Notes under the pieces: generated by a model
What the model was told of the DNA's origin: nothing
Database searches by the model: none
What the model saw: the letters and a program-made list of their open reading frames with translations, nothing else
Translations under genes and position numbers: made by a program
Assembly: GCA_025766275.1 (NCBI GenBank)
Contig: JAFKAC010000011.1
Location: 992,001 to 1,056,000, forward strand
DNA: 64,000 nt
Direction: 5' to 3'
Source: Lactarius indigo
Taxonomy: Eukaryota > Basidiomycota > Agaricomycetes > Russulales > Russulaceae
Shown here: positions 1 through 10,403 of the stretch, piece after piece
How the letters are laid out: each line of letters starts with the position of its first letter
Position numbering within the stretch: the stretch's first letter is position 1

Positions 1-1
1 T

Positions 2-865
2 ACGGAGGACGAGCAACGGAAAGCCTTACAAGAGTGCCATGATACCCCAACAGCAGGACATCCAGGGATAGCAAATACATGGGCACTCATAAAGCGACGC
101 TACACGGGACAAGGACTAAAAGAGTTTACAGAACAATATGTCAAAGGATGCCCAACGTGTCAAATGAACAAAAGCAGAACACAAGGGAGAGCACCCCTGC
201 AACATGTGGACGTACCGGCAGAAGAAGGACCGTTCCAATATATCAGTCTAGACCTGATAACGGACCTACCATCAATGGGGAAATACAACGCTATCCTTAC
301 CATCGTAGACCAGGGTTGTAGCAAGGCAACAAAGTTCATCCCATGTACGAAACAAGTCATGGGAGAAGGAGTAGCGACCCTCTACCTCCGACACGTATTC
401 CCATGGTTCGGAATCCCAAAACAAATCATCTCAGATCGGGACCCCAGATTCACCAGTGCCTTTGCTACGGCCATTTGTAAACAAACAGGAATCCAGCAAA
501 ACCTAAGTACTGCCTTCCACCCACAAACAGACGGACAGACAGAGAGGATGAACACCTGGGTAGAACAATATTTATGACACTGGGTGAGGCAACAAGGCCA
601 GGACGACTGGGATCAATACCTACCAGTCGCAGAATATGCGCACAACTCCTGGCTGCATGACATAACCAAACGAACGCCTCACGAACTGTTATTTGGCATG
701 AACCCCACGGTAAATATTGAAGCAGATGAAGAAAACAAGTCTCCAACAGCAACGGATCAATTACTCAAGATTCAAGAAGCACAGCTGCACTGTAACGCCG
801 TCACGGCGTTAGCTCGACTTGAGCTCGAGAGAGGCGATAACAACTTAGCGCGAATGTATGCTTGA
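2..865 (+). pseudogene. Outer Ty3/Gypsy element, integrase (5' part, interrupted)
   Basis: This is the integrase part of a Ty3/Gypsy pol polyprotein that starts before the window. The reading frame from base 2 shows the HHCC zinc-binding module (H-x-GHPGI, then CPTC), then the DDE core: first D in SLDLITDLP, second D in IISDRDPRF, and E in TDGQTERMNTW. A TGA at 575-577 sits where relatives have a sense codon, so the copy is inactive. True element sequence stops at 790; the rest of the open frame (791-865) is the LTR of another element. Coding resumes at 8734. The domain order is certain; the element is old. Confidence 0.9.
786..790. repeat. Target-site duplication TGCAC (left)
   Basis: TGCAC lies directly before the left LTR and again directly after the right LTR at 8734-8738. 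This 5-bp direct repeat is what a Ty3/Gypsy integrase makes, and it fixes the borders of the inner element. Confidence 0.93.
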
Positions 866-1352
866 CACGACGACACGAAGGTCCGTGTGCTTGCCTCAGT
901 GAATACGCGAAGGTACACTGGCAAGGCCTTTGCCTATCTTGCTGGTCACGAACGAAGTCGGACGTTGATCGAAGATTCAAGAAGATGGAAAGAGAGAAAG
1001 AGGCAAGTTGTGATAGAAAGACAAACAAGTGACGATTCAAGAAGACCAAGATGGCGTATCTTGGTCTTCACAAGACAGGTTAAATACAGATTGAACGGGC
1101 TTAGAAGCGCCGTTATGAGTCACAGTAAGTAAGCGTCCAACGTATCGCAGAAACAACGCAGATCCTAATACTACTAGTACCAGTACTAGTGGCGTCGGTC
1201 ATCAGTCAGCTATCGTACCTTATCGCCTATCGCACTACCGTATCACCGTAAGTAAGTCCGCAACTAATCTACCTTACCGCCGTAGTTGCAACCGGTACAG
1301 TAAGGGTCCTACTTCATGTCATACCACAGCACAGAAAGTCCAAAACGTGACA
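791..1352 (-). repeat. 3' LTR of the inner element
   Basis: 562 bp, starting TGTAACGCCG and ending AACGTGACA on the plus strand, with no difference from 8172-8733 in my reading. Because the element is on the minus strand this is its 3' LTR. It contains the same TATTTAA box (1080-1086, minus) and hairpin as the other LTR. Confidence 0.95.
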
Positions 1353-1365
1353 TCACCCCCTTTTC
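1353..1365 (-). promoter_or_regulatory. Polypurine tract of the inner element
   Basis: On the minus strand this reads GAAAAGGGGGTGA immediately before the 3' LTR, the expected position of the plus-strand primer for reverse transcription. The outer element has a very similar tract (AAAGGAGGGGGTGA) before its own LTR. Confidence 0.8.
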
Positions 1366-1381
1366 AGCGTGAGACCCCGAC

Positions 1382-3079
1382 TCACCGAAAGTCCCTCGCC
1401 GGCCAGTCACGTTGCTCGTCGGCGATGCGCTCGAGTGCCGTAGCGCGCTCCAGACGATAAATGGAGTCGCGGCGGTCGTCCTGCGCACATTCAATCATGG
1501 CGCGGAGCTGGGCCACCCGAGCGCGGAGTCGGTCCAGCTCGTAGCTAGCCGCGCGGAAGCGCGTAATCTCGGCTGTGAGCGACTCGTCGTTGATTCGGTT
1601 GAGGGCCCGGTCGGTGATGCGGTCCGCCTCGAAGACGACCAGGTCTTCGTGGGGGTACGTGGGACGAAGAGCGGCGGATACGTGCGGCTCGGCGTAGAAG
1701 GGCTTACCGTAAACGTGTGGCGACCCCGGTATGACTCCTAGTATGAGGGGGTCAGCCCCCCCAATGATCTGAACGTGGGACGCGTCCCGCTCTACTCCGT
1801 CGGGCCCGGTGATGGGGTATGGAATGTGATGGGGTCGTCGATTTGCCCGGAACCCTTCAGGCGCAATGACATGCGCGGGGTCGTCAGCGGCGGTGAACGT
1901 ACGATGATCGGCGGCGCCAGGCACGCGCACACGTCCTCGATACATGGGGGACCCGTCGGTGTAGACGAGCCAGGGTGTGATGAGGGGATTAGCAGGGTCG
2001 CTTTTCGTTCGAAGGAAGGCATGGCGTGCCGGGTAGTAATCGTCGTCGTCATGGCCAGCCTCAGCTGCCTCCATCGCTGCCGCCGCTCGCGCATCTCCCT
2101 CAGTCGGGCCGCCGCGGAGTCGAGCTGCTCCTTCTGCCACTCCGCTGCTACCCTCCTCCACCCCTCCAACTCGTACTCCATCAGCGCTTGAGCGCTGGTC
2201 GTTGCTCGGGAAAACTCCGCGAACGCCGATGAGGTCGTCGCTTGGGGGGATAGCGGCGATTGGTTCGCGTTCCCCCCGGTCGTTTCTGAAGACGTGGACG
2301 ACGGCGGACTCGTCGTCGGGGGTAGTAGCGGGGTCTGGGAATCTGGTGATGACGTGGGCCCACTCTTGTGCGGTGATAGGCCCCTCGGCTGGTCTAAGAG
2401 GCGTCCATGGCGTGATTTGAGGGTTGGGTACCTCGGTGTCGTCGTCCTCAGCCAAGAGGGCATGGGCGTCTTGTGCGAGGGAGTCGAGGAGCGCTGCTTG
2501 GGTGACATGACGCAGAGGGGATGTAGGCATGTGAGAGATGGTAGATCGGAGGAAAGAGGGTTGACTTCCTTCGACCCTTGCGCTGCTCGTTTTAACCTGT
2601 TGCCCGCACGCTTGCGTTTCCTGGTATAGGCGGAGCGCTTCTGGCGCAAAGACGTCATCCTTGTTGACCCACTGGTTCTCCGAGTCTGGATACCCCTTCC
2701 ACTTAACGAGATACTGCAGGCGTCTGCCTCTGCCGAAATGCCGGGAGTCCAGAATGGCCTCGACTTCGTATTCTTCTTCGCCATCAATTAGTTCTGGCGG
2801 TGGGCACGTGAAGTTTTCCCCGTGTAAGGGAGTTTGCTTGTAGGGCGTGAGAAGATCGATGTGGAACACTGAATGTATGCTCCATTGTGTGGGAAGTTCC
2901 AATCGATAATTATAGGGCGACATCACCTGGATTACCCTAAAAGGTCCGTGGCGTCGCGCCGCTAATTTTGCCGTGGGTTGATTGGTCCGAAGGTGCTTCC
3001 CTTCTAACCACACGAGGTCGTTGACGCGGAATTTGGGCGTATCTTTATTGCGCACCCACGCCTCTTGCGCCCTTTTCAT
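1382..3079 (-). CDS. Inner element pol, C-terminal part: integrase tail, chromodomain, long extension
   Basis: This 565-codon frame begins in the GPY/F-like integrase tail (HGPFRVIQVMSPYNYRLELP, about residues 45-65). It continues into a chromodomain at about residues 105-155, with EYEVEAILDSR, YLVKWKGYP and ENQWV giving the usual aromatic residues (Y, W, W). About 400 residues follow that match no domain I know: Pro/Asp-rich, then a PHVYGKPFYAEPHVS block and a predicted coiled coil near the end. The stop is only about 15 bases from the polypurine tract. The outer element carries a comparable extension (HxR...YPI/YPT...VYKEP, then a coiled coil), so it is a shared trait of these elements. Confidence 0.85.
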   Translation of the reverse strand: MKRAQEAWVRNKDTPKFRVNDLVWLEGKHLRTNQPTAKLAARRHGPFRVIQVMSPYNYRLELPTQWSIHSVFHIDLLTPYKQTPLHGENFTCPPPELIDGEEEYEVEAILDSRHFGRGRRLQYLVKWKGYPDSENQWVNKDDVFAPEALRLYQETQACGQQVKTSSARVEGSQPSFLRSTISHMPTSPLRHVTQAALLDSLAQDAHALLAEDDDTEVPNPQITPWTPLRPAEGPITAQEWAHVITRFPDPATTPDDESAVVHVFRNDRGEREPIAAIPPSDDLIGVRGVFPSNDQRSSADGVRVGGVEEGSSGVAEGAARLRGGPTEGDARAAAAMEAAEAGHDDDDYYPARHAFLRTKSDPANPLITPWLVYTDGSPMYRGRVRVPGAADHRTFTAADDPAHVIAPEGFRANRRPHHIPYPITGPDGVERDASHVQIIGGADPLILGVIPGSPHVYGKPFYAEPHVSAALRPTYPHEDLVVFEADRITDRALNRINDESLTAEITRFRAASYELDRLRARVAQLRAMIECAQDDRRDSIYRLERATALERIADEQRDWPARDFR

Positions 3080-3098
3080 GAGGCGTTGGGCGTCCCTT

Positions 3099-4659
3099 CT
3101 AGGCTTCTTTCAGTTGCGTCAGTCGCGTGGTTACTTGTGGAATAGGGGATGGCTTATCGGTCCAGTCAGCTCGCGGGTCGTATCCCATCAGGAGCTGGAA
3201 TGGTGATTGTTTCATATGCTCGTGGGGCCAGTTGTTATGCGCAAATTCAGCTATTGGCAGATACGTGGTCCAGTTGTCTTGGCGTTCATTCACCCAGAAG
3301 CGCAAAGTATTGCTCCAACCATTGGTTGGTCCTCTCCGATTGTCCGTCAGTGCGCGGGTGGTACGCCGTGGATATGTTTTGCTGCACCCCCAGAATTCGG
3401 CATGCTTCTCTTGTAAACTTGGATGTGAAGCGGGGGTCTCGGTCGCTAATGACTTTGCGCGGTAGTCCGAATCGTTTAAAGACGTGACTGACGTACAGTG
3501 CGGCAGTTTCTTCTGCGGTTATTTCTTCTCGGCATGGTATAAATACTGAAGCTTTGCTGCAGTCGTGGTCAGTGACGGTGAGAATGCTATCATGTCCTCC
3601 GGATGTCGGCAACTTGGTGATGAAGTCGATCGCCACTGTTTGAAAGGGTAGCGCGTCGAGTGCCGGTGTGATGGGGTATAGTGCCGCTCGTATGGGACGC
3701 GTGTTTACCTTGTTTCGTTGACATTCCGCGCATCCCTGGACATACTCGTACACGTCCTTTCGCAGTCGTGGCCACCAGTAGTGCCTTTCCAGGATTCGTT
3801 GTGTTTTTGCGATCCCCGGATGGCCGTGTATTGGCAGATCATGATGGTCATGGATCAGCACGCGGTGCGTTGATGCTGGTCCGGTTATCACGAACCTGCC
3901 GTCCTTATACCACTCCCCTTGGATTTTCTTCAATTGGTGGGGGTCGGCCCATACCTTGATTACTTCCTCGTCTTGTTGATGTCGCGGTTGCGACAGGTTC
4001 GGGTTGAGGGAGAGTGTCCTTGCCGTATTAAGGGTTCGGACAAAGGTTTCGGGCGGCAATACCACCACTTCGCTGTTGTCTTCCGTTCCCTGATCATAGT
4101 CTGGTCGACGCGACAGCGCGTCCGCTCGACCATTGTTCTTTCCTTTGATGTGGTGAATCTCGAAGTCGTATTCTGAGAGTTCTAGTACTTCCCTGGCGAC
4201 ACGTCTACTGATCTTCTGCGGTGATTTCCAGTATTGCAGATTGAGGTGATCCGAGTAAATTTTGATCTTATGTGGGGCCCCTGCGAGTAGCGGTCTCCAG
4301 TTTCGTAACGCCTTGACTATGGCCAATAGCTCCAGGTCGTAGATGTCGTAGTTGCGTTCGGCTTCAGAAAGCGTTGCGGAGTAATATCCTATTGGGTGTC
4401 GCTTTCCATCAGCTTTTTTCTGTAGGAGTACGGCTCCCACCGCGTATCCCGAGGCGTCGACCTCTAATTCGAACGGATCTTGGAGGACTGGGTGTGCCAG
4501 CACTGGTTCCTCCGTTACGAGGCGCTTTAAGGTATTGAATGCCTCTTCTTCCACTTCCGTCCATCTCCACTCCTCATCTTTTCGTGTTAGTTTAGTCAAC
4601 GGCTTTGCGTGGTTCGCGAAACCGCGAATGAAGAGTCCTGTAAAAGTTGCAAAAGCCAA
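3099..4659 (-). CDS. Inner element RNase H and integrase core (two frames)
   Basis: 3286-4659 encodes RNase H (LEVDASGYAVGAVL, YDLELLAIVKAL, IYSDHLNL supply D-E-D) and then integrase: the HHCC module (HDLPIHGHPG, CAECQRN) and DDE core (VAIDFITKLP, VISDRDPRF, TDGQSERTNQW). 3099-3305 carries on in the next frame (NNWPHE). The switch lies at a TTT run just after the core (about 3303): one T fewer would keep the frame open. The two parts are one protein interrupted by a single-base shift. Catalytic residues are all present. Confidence 0.88.
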
Positions 4660-6420
4660 GGAAGGATCGAACGTCCTTGACCTTCGTGGGCTTTGGCCAA
4701 TCTTTAATGCCTTGAACTTTTACGGGGTCCATGCGAGTTACCCCCCTTTCAAGGATTACCCCCAGGTAATCCATTCGCGGTTGATGGAAAAGGACATTTC
4801 TCGAGCTTGAAGTAGAGGTCGTGTTCTTCGGCGACGCGCAGGACGTCGCGGACGGCCGAAATGTGGGCGGCTAGATCGTGGTTGAAATGAGTCGCAATAC
4901 CGATATCATCCATGTAGACACGTATCGTAGTGCCCAGGCGATCAGTGTTTCGCGATTGTGTCACGATAGATGTGATTCATCATTGCTTGGAAGGTGGCCG
5001 GGGAGTTGGTGAGGCCAAAGAACATGACCGTCGGTTCGAAGAGACCAAACTTGGTCTTGAACGCTGCTTTCTCTTGATCGCCGTCCCGAATGCGTATGTT
5101 GTTATAGCCCCATCGAACGTCAAGTTTGGTGTAGATGTGGGCGTTGCTGAGATCCAGAATGAGATCTTGGATTAGTGGCAGCGGGTATTGGTTGCGGATG
5201 GTGTGTGAATTAATGACTCGATAGTCCTGGACAGGACGTAGTTTTCCGTCCTTCTTTTTAATAAAAAAGAAGGAAGATGCGTACGGGGATATGGAGGGAC
5301 GCAGATAGCCCTGCTTCAATTTCTCATCTAAGAACTCCTTGAGTTCGCTTTCTTCCTGTTGCGTCATGGGGTATATTTTGCAGTCTATAGCCGCCGGTGC
5401 TGATGGTTTGAAATCAATTGCGTGGTCCCACGGCCTGGCCGGGGGGAAGCGATGCGAGGCTTGCTCGTTAAAAAGGTTGCCGAACTCTGCGTACTCTGGT
5501 GGCAGCACGGCTGCCGTCTGCTGTTGTTTTGCTGATATGGCCAGCTCCGTCGAGGTCGTGGCTCGTGCGAAAGTTTCTTCGTGTAGCTCTCGTAGGATAT
5601 CCTCCTTTTCTGCGACGATGAGAGGCTCGAGCCACAGACGCGGTGAGTAATCTTTCCGTAGTGGCTAGCACCACAGGCTGTACGTCAGGGTGTGTTGTTG
5701 CCGTGGCCCAGCTGATGGTGGGTTCGAAGGCGCTTAACCATGGATAACCGAGTACCAGGTTCTCGCTTCCGAGGTCGGTGACCAGAAAGGTCATCCTTTT
5801 GATCTGTCCACGCGTTTTCACTTCCAGGTTAACGTAATGAGTGATTAACCCAGCTTTGTTTTCCGTATTATCTATGTTCCATATCTTGCGAGGCGTTTCT
5901 AACGCTTGTGTCGGGATTCCTGCCCTGGCCGCCATACTTGGTTTGATAAAATTATCGGTCGCTCCGGAGTCGACCAGTGCGTTCGTTTCAGTCGTTTGGT
6001 AATCCGTTTCGGACAGTCACTGGAATTCGCAGAGATCGATAGCGCGTTGTCACAATTACAGAATTACATTGTAAAGCCCTCACCCAGACTGACAGGTTTC
6101 AGGCGTCCCGAAAACCCTCCTTTCCCCATAGATCTTGAAGGATGAGGTCTTTTACCTCATCCGTGCTATTGGCTACCTGCGTGAGCCACTCCTTCGCCTG
6201 TTCTCCCGCTGTCTTCGTGCTTGCTGCATTGATTTGAGGCGCCGGGTGTCGCGCTAGGTGCCAGGGGTCATGTATCCGGGTAGTGAGGGTTCATATTGTG
6301 ATACGGGCCCCTGATGCCACGTAGTTTCAGGTCATTCGACTACTCGATGGCGCGTTTTGCCAATGTCCTTGCGCGCGTGGATGGGGGCAATTTCGTGAGA
6401 GGTGTCCCGGGGCGTGACAG
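4592..6420 (-). CDS. Inner element CCHC knuckle, aspartic protease and reverse transcriptase (several frames)
   Basis: A CCHC knuckle (CYNCHAPGHLSRNC) is read at about 6379-6428. The protease active site ALVDSGATDNF lies at about 5958-5990 and continues to 5468. Reverse transcriptase runs 5508-4942 (LRPVQDYRVIN, TKLDVRWGYNNIRI, LTNSPATFQAMMN), then 4964-4749 with the catalytic YMDD box, then 4774-4592 (DYLGVI, SFLGFCNFY). Each segment is in the next frame over, with shifts at short homopolymers. The domains look otherwise undamaged. Confidence 0.85.
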
Positions 6421-8152
6421 TTATAACAGAGGACGTTCCTTAAGTCTCGCCTCGATCCCCCTCTCCCTTGTCCTCTTCACACCTGGCCCTCCTCTCGGCC
6501 GAAACGGCGGCGTTTGCCAATCGCGATGGGGTAACTTGTTAAAGTCGATGTCTTCGGATCCTGCCAGTCGGACTTTTGCGCGATCGGCCGAAGTGTCCAT
6601 GGCCCAGGGGTTAGTCTGGGGTAGGTTCTGCGGGAGCGTCCATCCCGCGTTGCCGGTCTGTTTCTTGGGCTGCGTGGTGTTTTTGTATTCGTTGAGTCTT
6701 GCCTTGAGGTGGATGTAATTTTTCTGCCGCTTGAGTACGGCTCTTTTCCAGTCGTCGAACGTGATTGGGTCATCGAACTGGAATGCGTTTTTGAACAGTT
6801 CCCTCGGCAGACCCGACGTGAAGAGGTCGATTGTTTGTGGTTCATTGAGGCGGTAATGAGCCTTCCGTGCGAGCTGTTCAAAATCATTGACGTACTTGTC
6901 AATATCCTCTCCTGTCATCTTGAATCCCTTTCGTAGTATTGCTTGCGCTTGTTCGCGCTCCAATGTGTTTTCGAACCTCTGGCTGAAGCCGTCTGCTACG
7001 GCGTCCCACAGATCGCGGGTGTAGGGGCTGATTCCTCGTTGTATTTGCCTGTTGAGCCAGTTTAGGAAGGACAGGACCCATTCGCTGACTGCTCCGCCTT
7101 TGATGTATGATAAGAACAGAAGGCATCTTCTGTAGTCGTTGCGCATGATGGGGGCATCCAAGTTCATGCCCCAGTAGACGTGCCACTGTGTCAGAAACTG
7201 GTCTACTTTGAGTCTGTCTCCATCGAAAATGGAAGGTGGCTCGCCGGTTAATTTTTCGTTAGTGATGGCCTCCGCCTCCAGCGTCTCTGCCACCTCCTCC
7301 TCCTCCGCCGCCTCCGCCTTCCGGCGGTCCGGCGGGTGGCCCTCTCGGTGGTTCGGTTCTTCGTAAGTCGAACGGGACTCCTCCTCCAGGCGGGGGTGGC
7401 GGATCTCCATCGGGTCCTCCTACCCCCGGAGGTAGTTCCATGGTTGGTCGACGTCCGGACGGGGGGTCTCCCCTGTCCGATCCGATGGCTCGAAAGATTG
7501 CGGCGTCGTCCGCGGTCATTCGTACTCCGGTTTCTGGGTTGATGGGCATGAGGATGTCTCTTGCCTCTGCCCTTATGGCACGTGCTTCTTCAATGGCGAC
7601 TTCTTCCATAGCTTGCGTCAAGGTCGCCATGATAGCTGGTGACCTAATATGAATTGGTTCTGGTTCTGTAATGTGTGCGGACTCAGCTCGTTCGACAAGG
7701 AGGTCCTGTATTGCTCCTCCGCTGGTCTCAGTTTGATTCGGCTCGCGTCCTTTGCTTTCTTCGTCTTCCTCTTGGCTTTGCTCCGCTTCTTCTGACACTA
7801 CCTCTCCGGTGGAGTGTTCCCGTACTTGTCCGTCAATAGGGCCCCAGTCTGCGCGGCTATTAAGTTCTCGTGCGTCGATATCGCACTGATATCTGGGACC
7901 GGCTGGTCGTATAGCGTCCCACTGGGAGTCTATGGGATTCCAGGCAACTTCTACCCAACACAAATGATCGAAGTTGAACTCAACTGGGCGGAACCTGCTA
8001 GGTCCGTTAAACTCGACGAAGTATCCAGTCTCTTCTTGCCTTTCCCTCCAGCCAGCGGCTTGTAAGAAGCGTGTGGGGACGTTGCGTTCTCCTCTTCTTG
8101 GGAGAGAATAGGGGCGGAAGCTGGTCCACTGGTCTCTGGTTGTTACAGCCAC
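6421..8152 (-). CDS. Inner element gag (two frames)
   Basis: The C-terminal frame 6421-7410 contains a retrotransposon gag (capsid) domain: KLTGEPPSIFDGDR, FLTQWHVYWGMN, RFENTLEREQAQ, and DDWKRAVLKRQ. The upstream frame 7259-8152 is Pro/Gly-rich (PPGVGGPDGDPPPPPGGG) and has no ATG at its 5' end. It opens with GTG inside the primer-binding region, and the first in-frame ATG lies much further in, so the true start is unclear. One extra base at about 7258 separates the frames. Confidence 0.8.
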
Positions 8153-8155
8153 GGT

Positions 8156-8171
8156 GGTATCTTGGTCTTAA
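8156..8171 (-). promoter_or_regulatory. Probable self-priming primer-binding site of the inner element
   Basis: Directly inside the 5' LTR the minus strand reads TTAAGACCAAGATACC. Its core AAGACCAAGAT is the exact complement of ATCTTGGTCTT inside the same LTR (minus strand, 8433-8423), so the 5' end of the transcript could fold back as primer. It does not begin with the TGG expected for a tRNA 3' end. Tf1/sushi-type chromoviruses prime this way with 11 nt, the same length as here. Confidence 0.7.
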
Positions 8172-8733
8172 TGTAACGCCGTCACGGCGTTAGCTCGACT
8201 TGAGCTCGAGAGAGGCGATAACAACTTAGCGCGAATGTATGCTTGACACGACGACACGAAGGTCCGTGTGCTTGCCTCAGTGAATACGCGAAGGTACACT
8301 GGCAAGGCCTTTGCCTATCTTGCTGGTCACGAACGAAGTCGGACGTTGATCGAAGATTCAAGAAGATGGAAAGAGAGAAAGAGGCAAGTTGTGATAGAAA
8401 GACAAACAAGTGACGATTCAAGAAGACCAAGATGGCGTATCTTGGTCTTCACAAGACAGGTTAAATACAGATTGAACGGGCTTAGAAGCGCCGTTATGAG
8501 TCACAGTAAGTAAGCGTCCAACGTATCGCAGAAACAACGCAGATCCTAATACTACTAGTACCAGTACTAGTGGCGTCGGTCATCAGTCAGCTATCGTACC
8601 TTATCGCCTATCGCACTACCGTATCACCGTAAGTAAGTCCGCAACTAATCTACCTTACCGCCGTAGTTGCAACCGGTACAGTAAGGGTCCTACTTCATGT
8701 CATACCACAGCACAGAAAGTCCAAAACGTGACA
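8172..8733 (-). repeat. 5' LTR of the inner element
   Basis: 562 bp, identical to 791-1352. On the minus strand a TATTTAA box (8467-8461) lies about 30 nt before ATCTTGGTCTT (8433-8423), which would be the transcript 5' end if the self-priming model holds. That gives about 300 bp of U3. A perfect hairpin, AAGACCAAGAT/ATCTTGGTCTT with a 5-nt loop, spans 8423-8449. Confidence 0.95.
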
Positions 8734-8738
8734 TGCAC
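8734..8738. repeat. Target-site duplication TGCAC (right)
   Basis: Second copy of the 5-bp duplication made by insertion of the inner element; the outer integrase frame resumes here. Confidence 0.93.
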
Positions 8739-10391
8739 ACCGCACAAGCTATCCTGAAATGATACAAAACCAGAGAACCCCGTATCACTTATCAGGAAGG
8801 AGATCAAGTATGGTTAGATGGGCGTAATCTCAAGGTGACAGCACCCTCAAAGAAGCTAGCACCAAAACAATACGGCCCCTTCACAGTTATACAGAAAGTC
8901 TCCTCAGTGGCGTACAAGTTGCGGCTTCCAGAAACCATGAAGGTACACGACGTGTTCCACGTAGACCTTCTCTTCCCATTCCATGAAACCAAAGCATATG
9001 GACCCGCGTTCGCACCACCACCACCTGATCTGATCAATGGAGAAGAAGAACAGGAAGTTGAAGCCATCTTGGACGTACGACGATGTAAGGGACACAAACT
9101 AGAGTACCTGATCAAATGGAAGGGGTTCCCATCGTCAGAAAACGAGTGGGTCAGAAAAGAAGATATGCACACTGACGACCTGATTAAACAGTTCTATCTT
9201 CAAAAACGCATAAATACCAAGGCGAACTGAAGAGAACGAATCATTCCCTTCCCTCCATACAATGTCCTCTCCCTCAGCTCACCTCTTCTCTAACTACAGT
9301 CATATCGTCCAAGAAGCGGCTGCCGTCGCACAGCTGTGGATTGCTGTTCGCACTGGAACACACGATGAAGGAGACATCCCTACACTACGACAGATACTCC
9401 ATCCTAACCTCTTCACCGATTATGTCAAACCACCTCTGCCTACCATCGAAGAAATTCATCAGGACACCTGGATCAACGCTCAGCTAGTGGGTGAACTCCC
9501 ATCCATCTCACCAATCCAGTCTACTCCACGTCCCCTCGTTCCTGGTGACCATCCGGGCGACGACTGGCACTTCAACCACCCTCAGAGCAAACGTTTCTAC
9601 GACTTTAACATATCCGCCAGTAACCGCCACCCAATACGCGCCAAGTACGTCAAGTATCAACGATTCATGCCTTACCCCACCATTTGCGGTACTATGGGAC
9701 GTGGCCAGAACGTCTACAAAGAGCCCCTGAGGGCGACTGACGACAACCGGGGGTACCCGGCACTCAAACCCTATCAAATCCGTGTCTTCGATCCGGATAT
9801 GACGATGCACACTGAGGTCGACCATGCACTCCATATCATGGACGACTGGCGGGTGCAAGCTGAAGTACAACGCTTCCGGACTATGACGGAGGACCTTCAG
9901 AGCCAACACGATATCCTGGACAAGCTCAGAATAGAAATCGCCAGGACCATGGGAGAGATCAAAGACTCGGTAAGACGATTAGGCCAGAACAACGTTTACC
10001 ATCGCCTCCAGCAAGTCGTCCAAAACGAGGATAATCACCTCATGTGGGTTCCAAACGATGAAACCCGGCAACAAGTCCAAGAACATTTCAGCAAATCGAA
10101 GAACAACATACCGAACTTCTTTGTCGCTGGTGTCAACATACCACCCACAATACCGAAGATTGTACCATGTTCGTCCAATGCAACCTTTGTAAATGGTACG
10201 GCCACGCAGACATCAAATGCCATCAACCCCATCGCAAGTGTCAAGACGAGTGCAAAGTACCCCGCACTCATCGCCTTTTCTCCAAGCCATGTCGTTCACG
10301 CCCCTTTAGCAAAGACCCCACTGATGCAGCTCGTCGCCGTGTACAAGCCCGCGAAGACCGTCTTATTCGGCGGACCAACCAACGCGCCTAA
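8734..10391 (+). pseudogene. Outer Ty3/Gypsy element, integrase tail, chromodomain, extension and twin CCHC knuckles
   Basis: The frame continues from 790 and is broken by TGA at 8758-8760. 8835-9230 carries the GPF-type tail (YGPFTVIQKVS) and a chromodomain (QEVEAILDVRRC, LEYLIKWKGFP, ENEWV), ending in TGA. A new ATG frame (9262) covers an extension like that of the inner element (RFMPYPTICG, VYKEPL, then a coiled coil near 9840-10000). After a frame change near 10050-10090 two consecutive CCHC knuckles follow: CRWCQHTTHNTEDC and CNLCKWYGHADIKC (10116-10209). The stop at 10389-10391 abuts the polypurine tract. Stops and shifts make it a relic. Confidence 0.85.
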
Positions 10392-10403
10392 AGGAGGGGG
10401 TGA
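10390..10403 (+). promoter_or_regulatory. Polypurine tract of the outer element
   Basis: AAAGGAGGGGGTGA immediately before the TG of the 3' LTR. Confidence 0.8.

Larger units (their letters stand above)
791..8733 (-). mobile_element. Inner Ty3/Gypsy chromovirus, complete, nested in the outer element
   Basis: The element is 7,943 bp with two LTRs of 562 bp that I find identical by eye, both TG...CA, flanked by TGCAC. In minus-strand order it encodes gag, a CCHC knuckle, protease, reverse transcriptase, RNase H, integrase, a chromodomain and a long C-terminal extension. The order pol RT-RH-IN with a chromodomain places it in the chromovirus branch of Ty3/Gypsy. Identical LTRs mean recent insertion, yet the internal frame is broken nine times, always by one extra base. 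It lies within the integrase gene of the older plus-strand element. Confidence 0.95.

Noticed and set aside
1412..2629. Several long plus-strand frames opposite the pol extension
   Set aside because: They are shadows of the GC-rich minus-strand coding sequence.
6400..6430. Programmed gag-pol frameshift
   Set aside because: There are nine shifts of the same sign spread through gag and pol, including inside single domains, so this one is not special.
7259..8152. gag starting at a GTG directly behind the LTR
   Set aside because: Fungal initiation at GTG is unlikely and the codon lies in the primer-binding region. I kept the frame as gag coding sequence but not the start.
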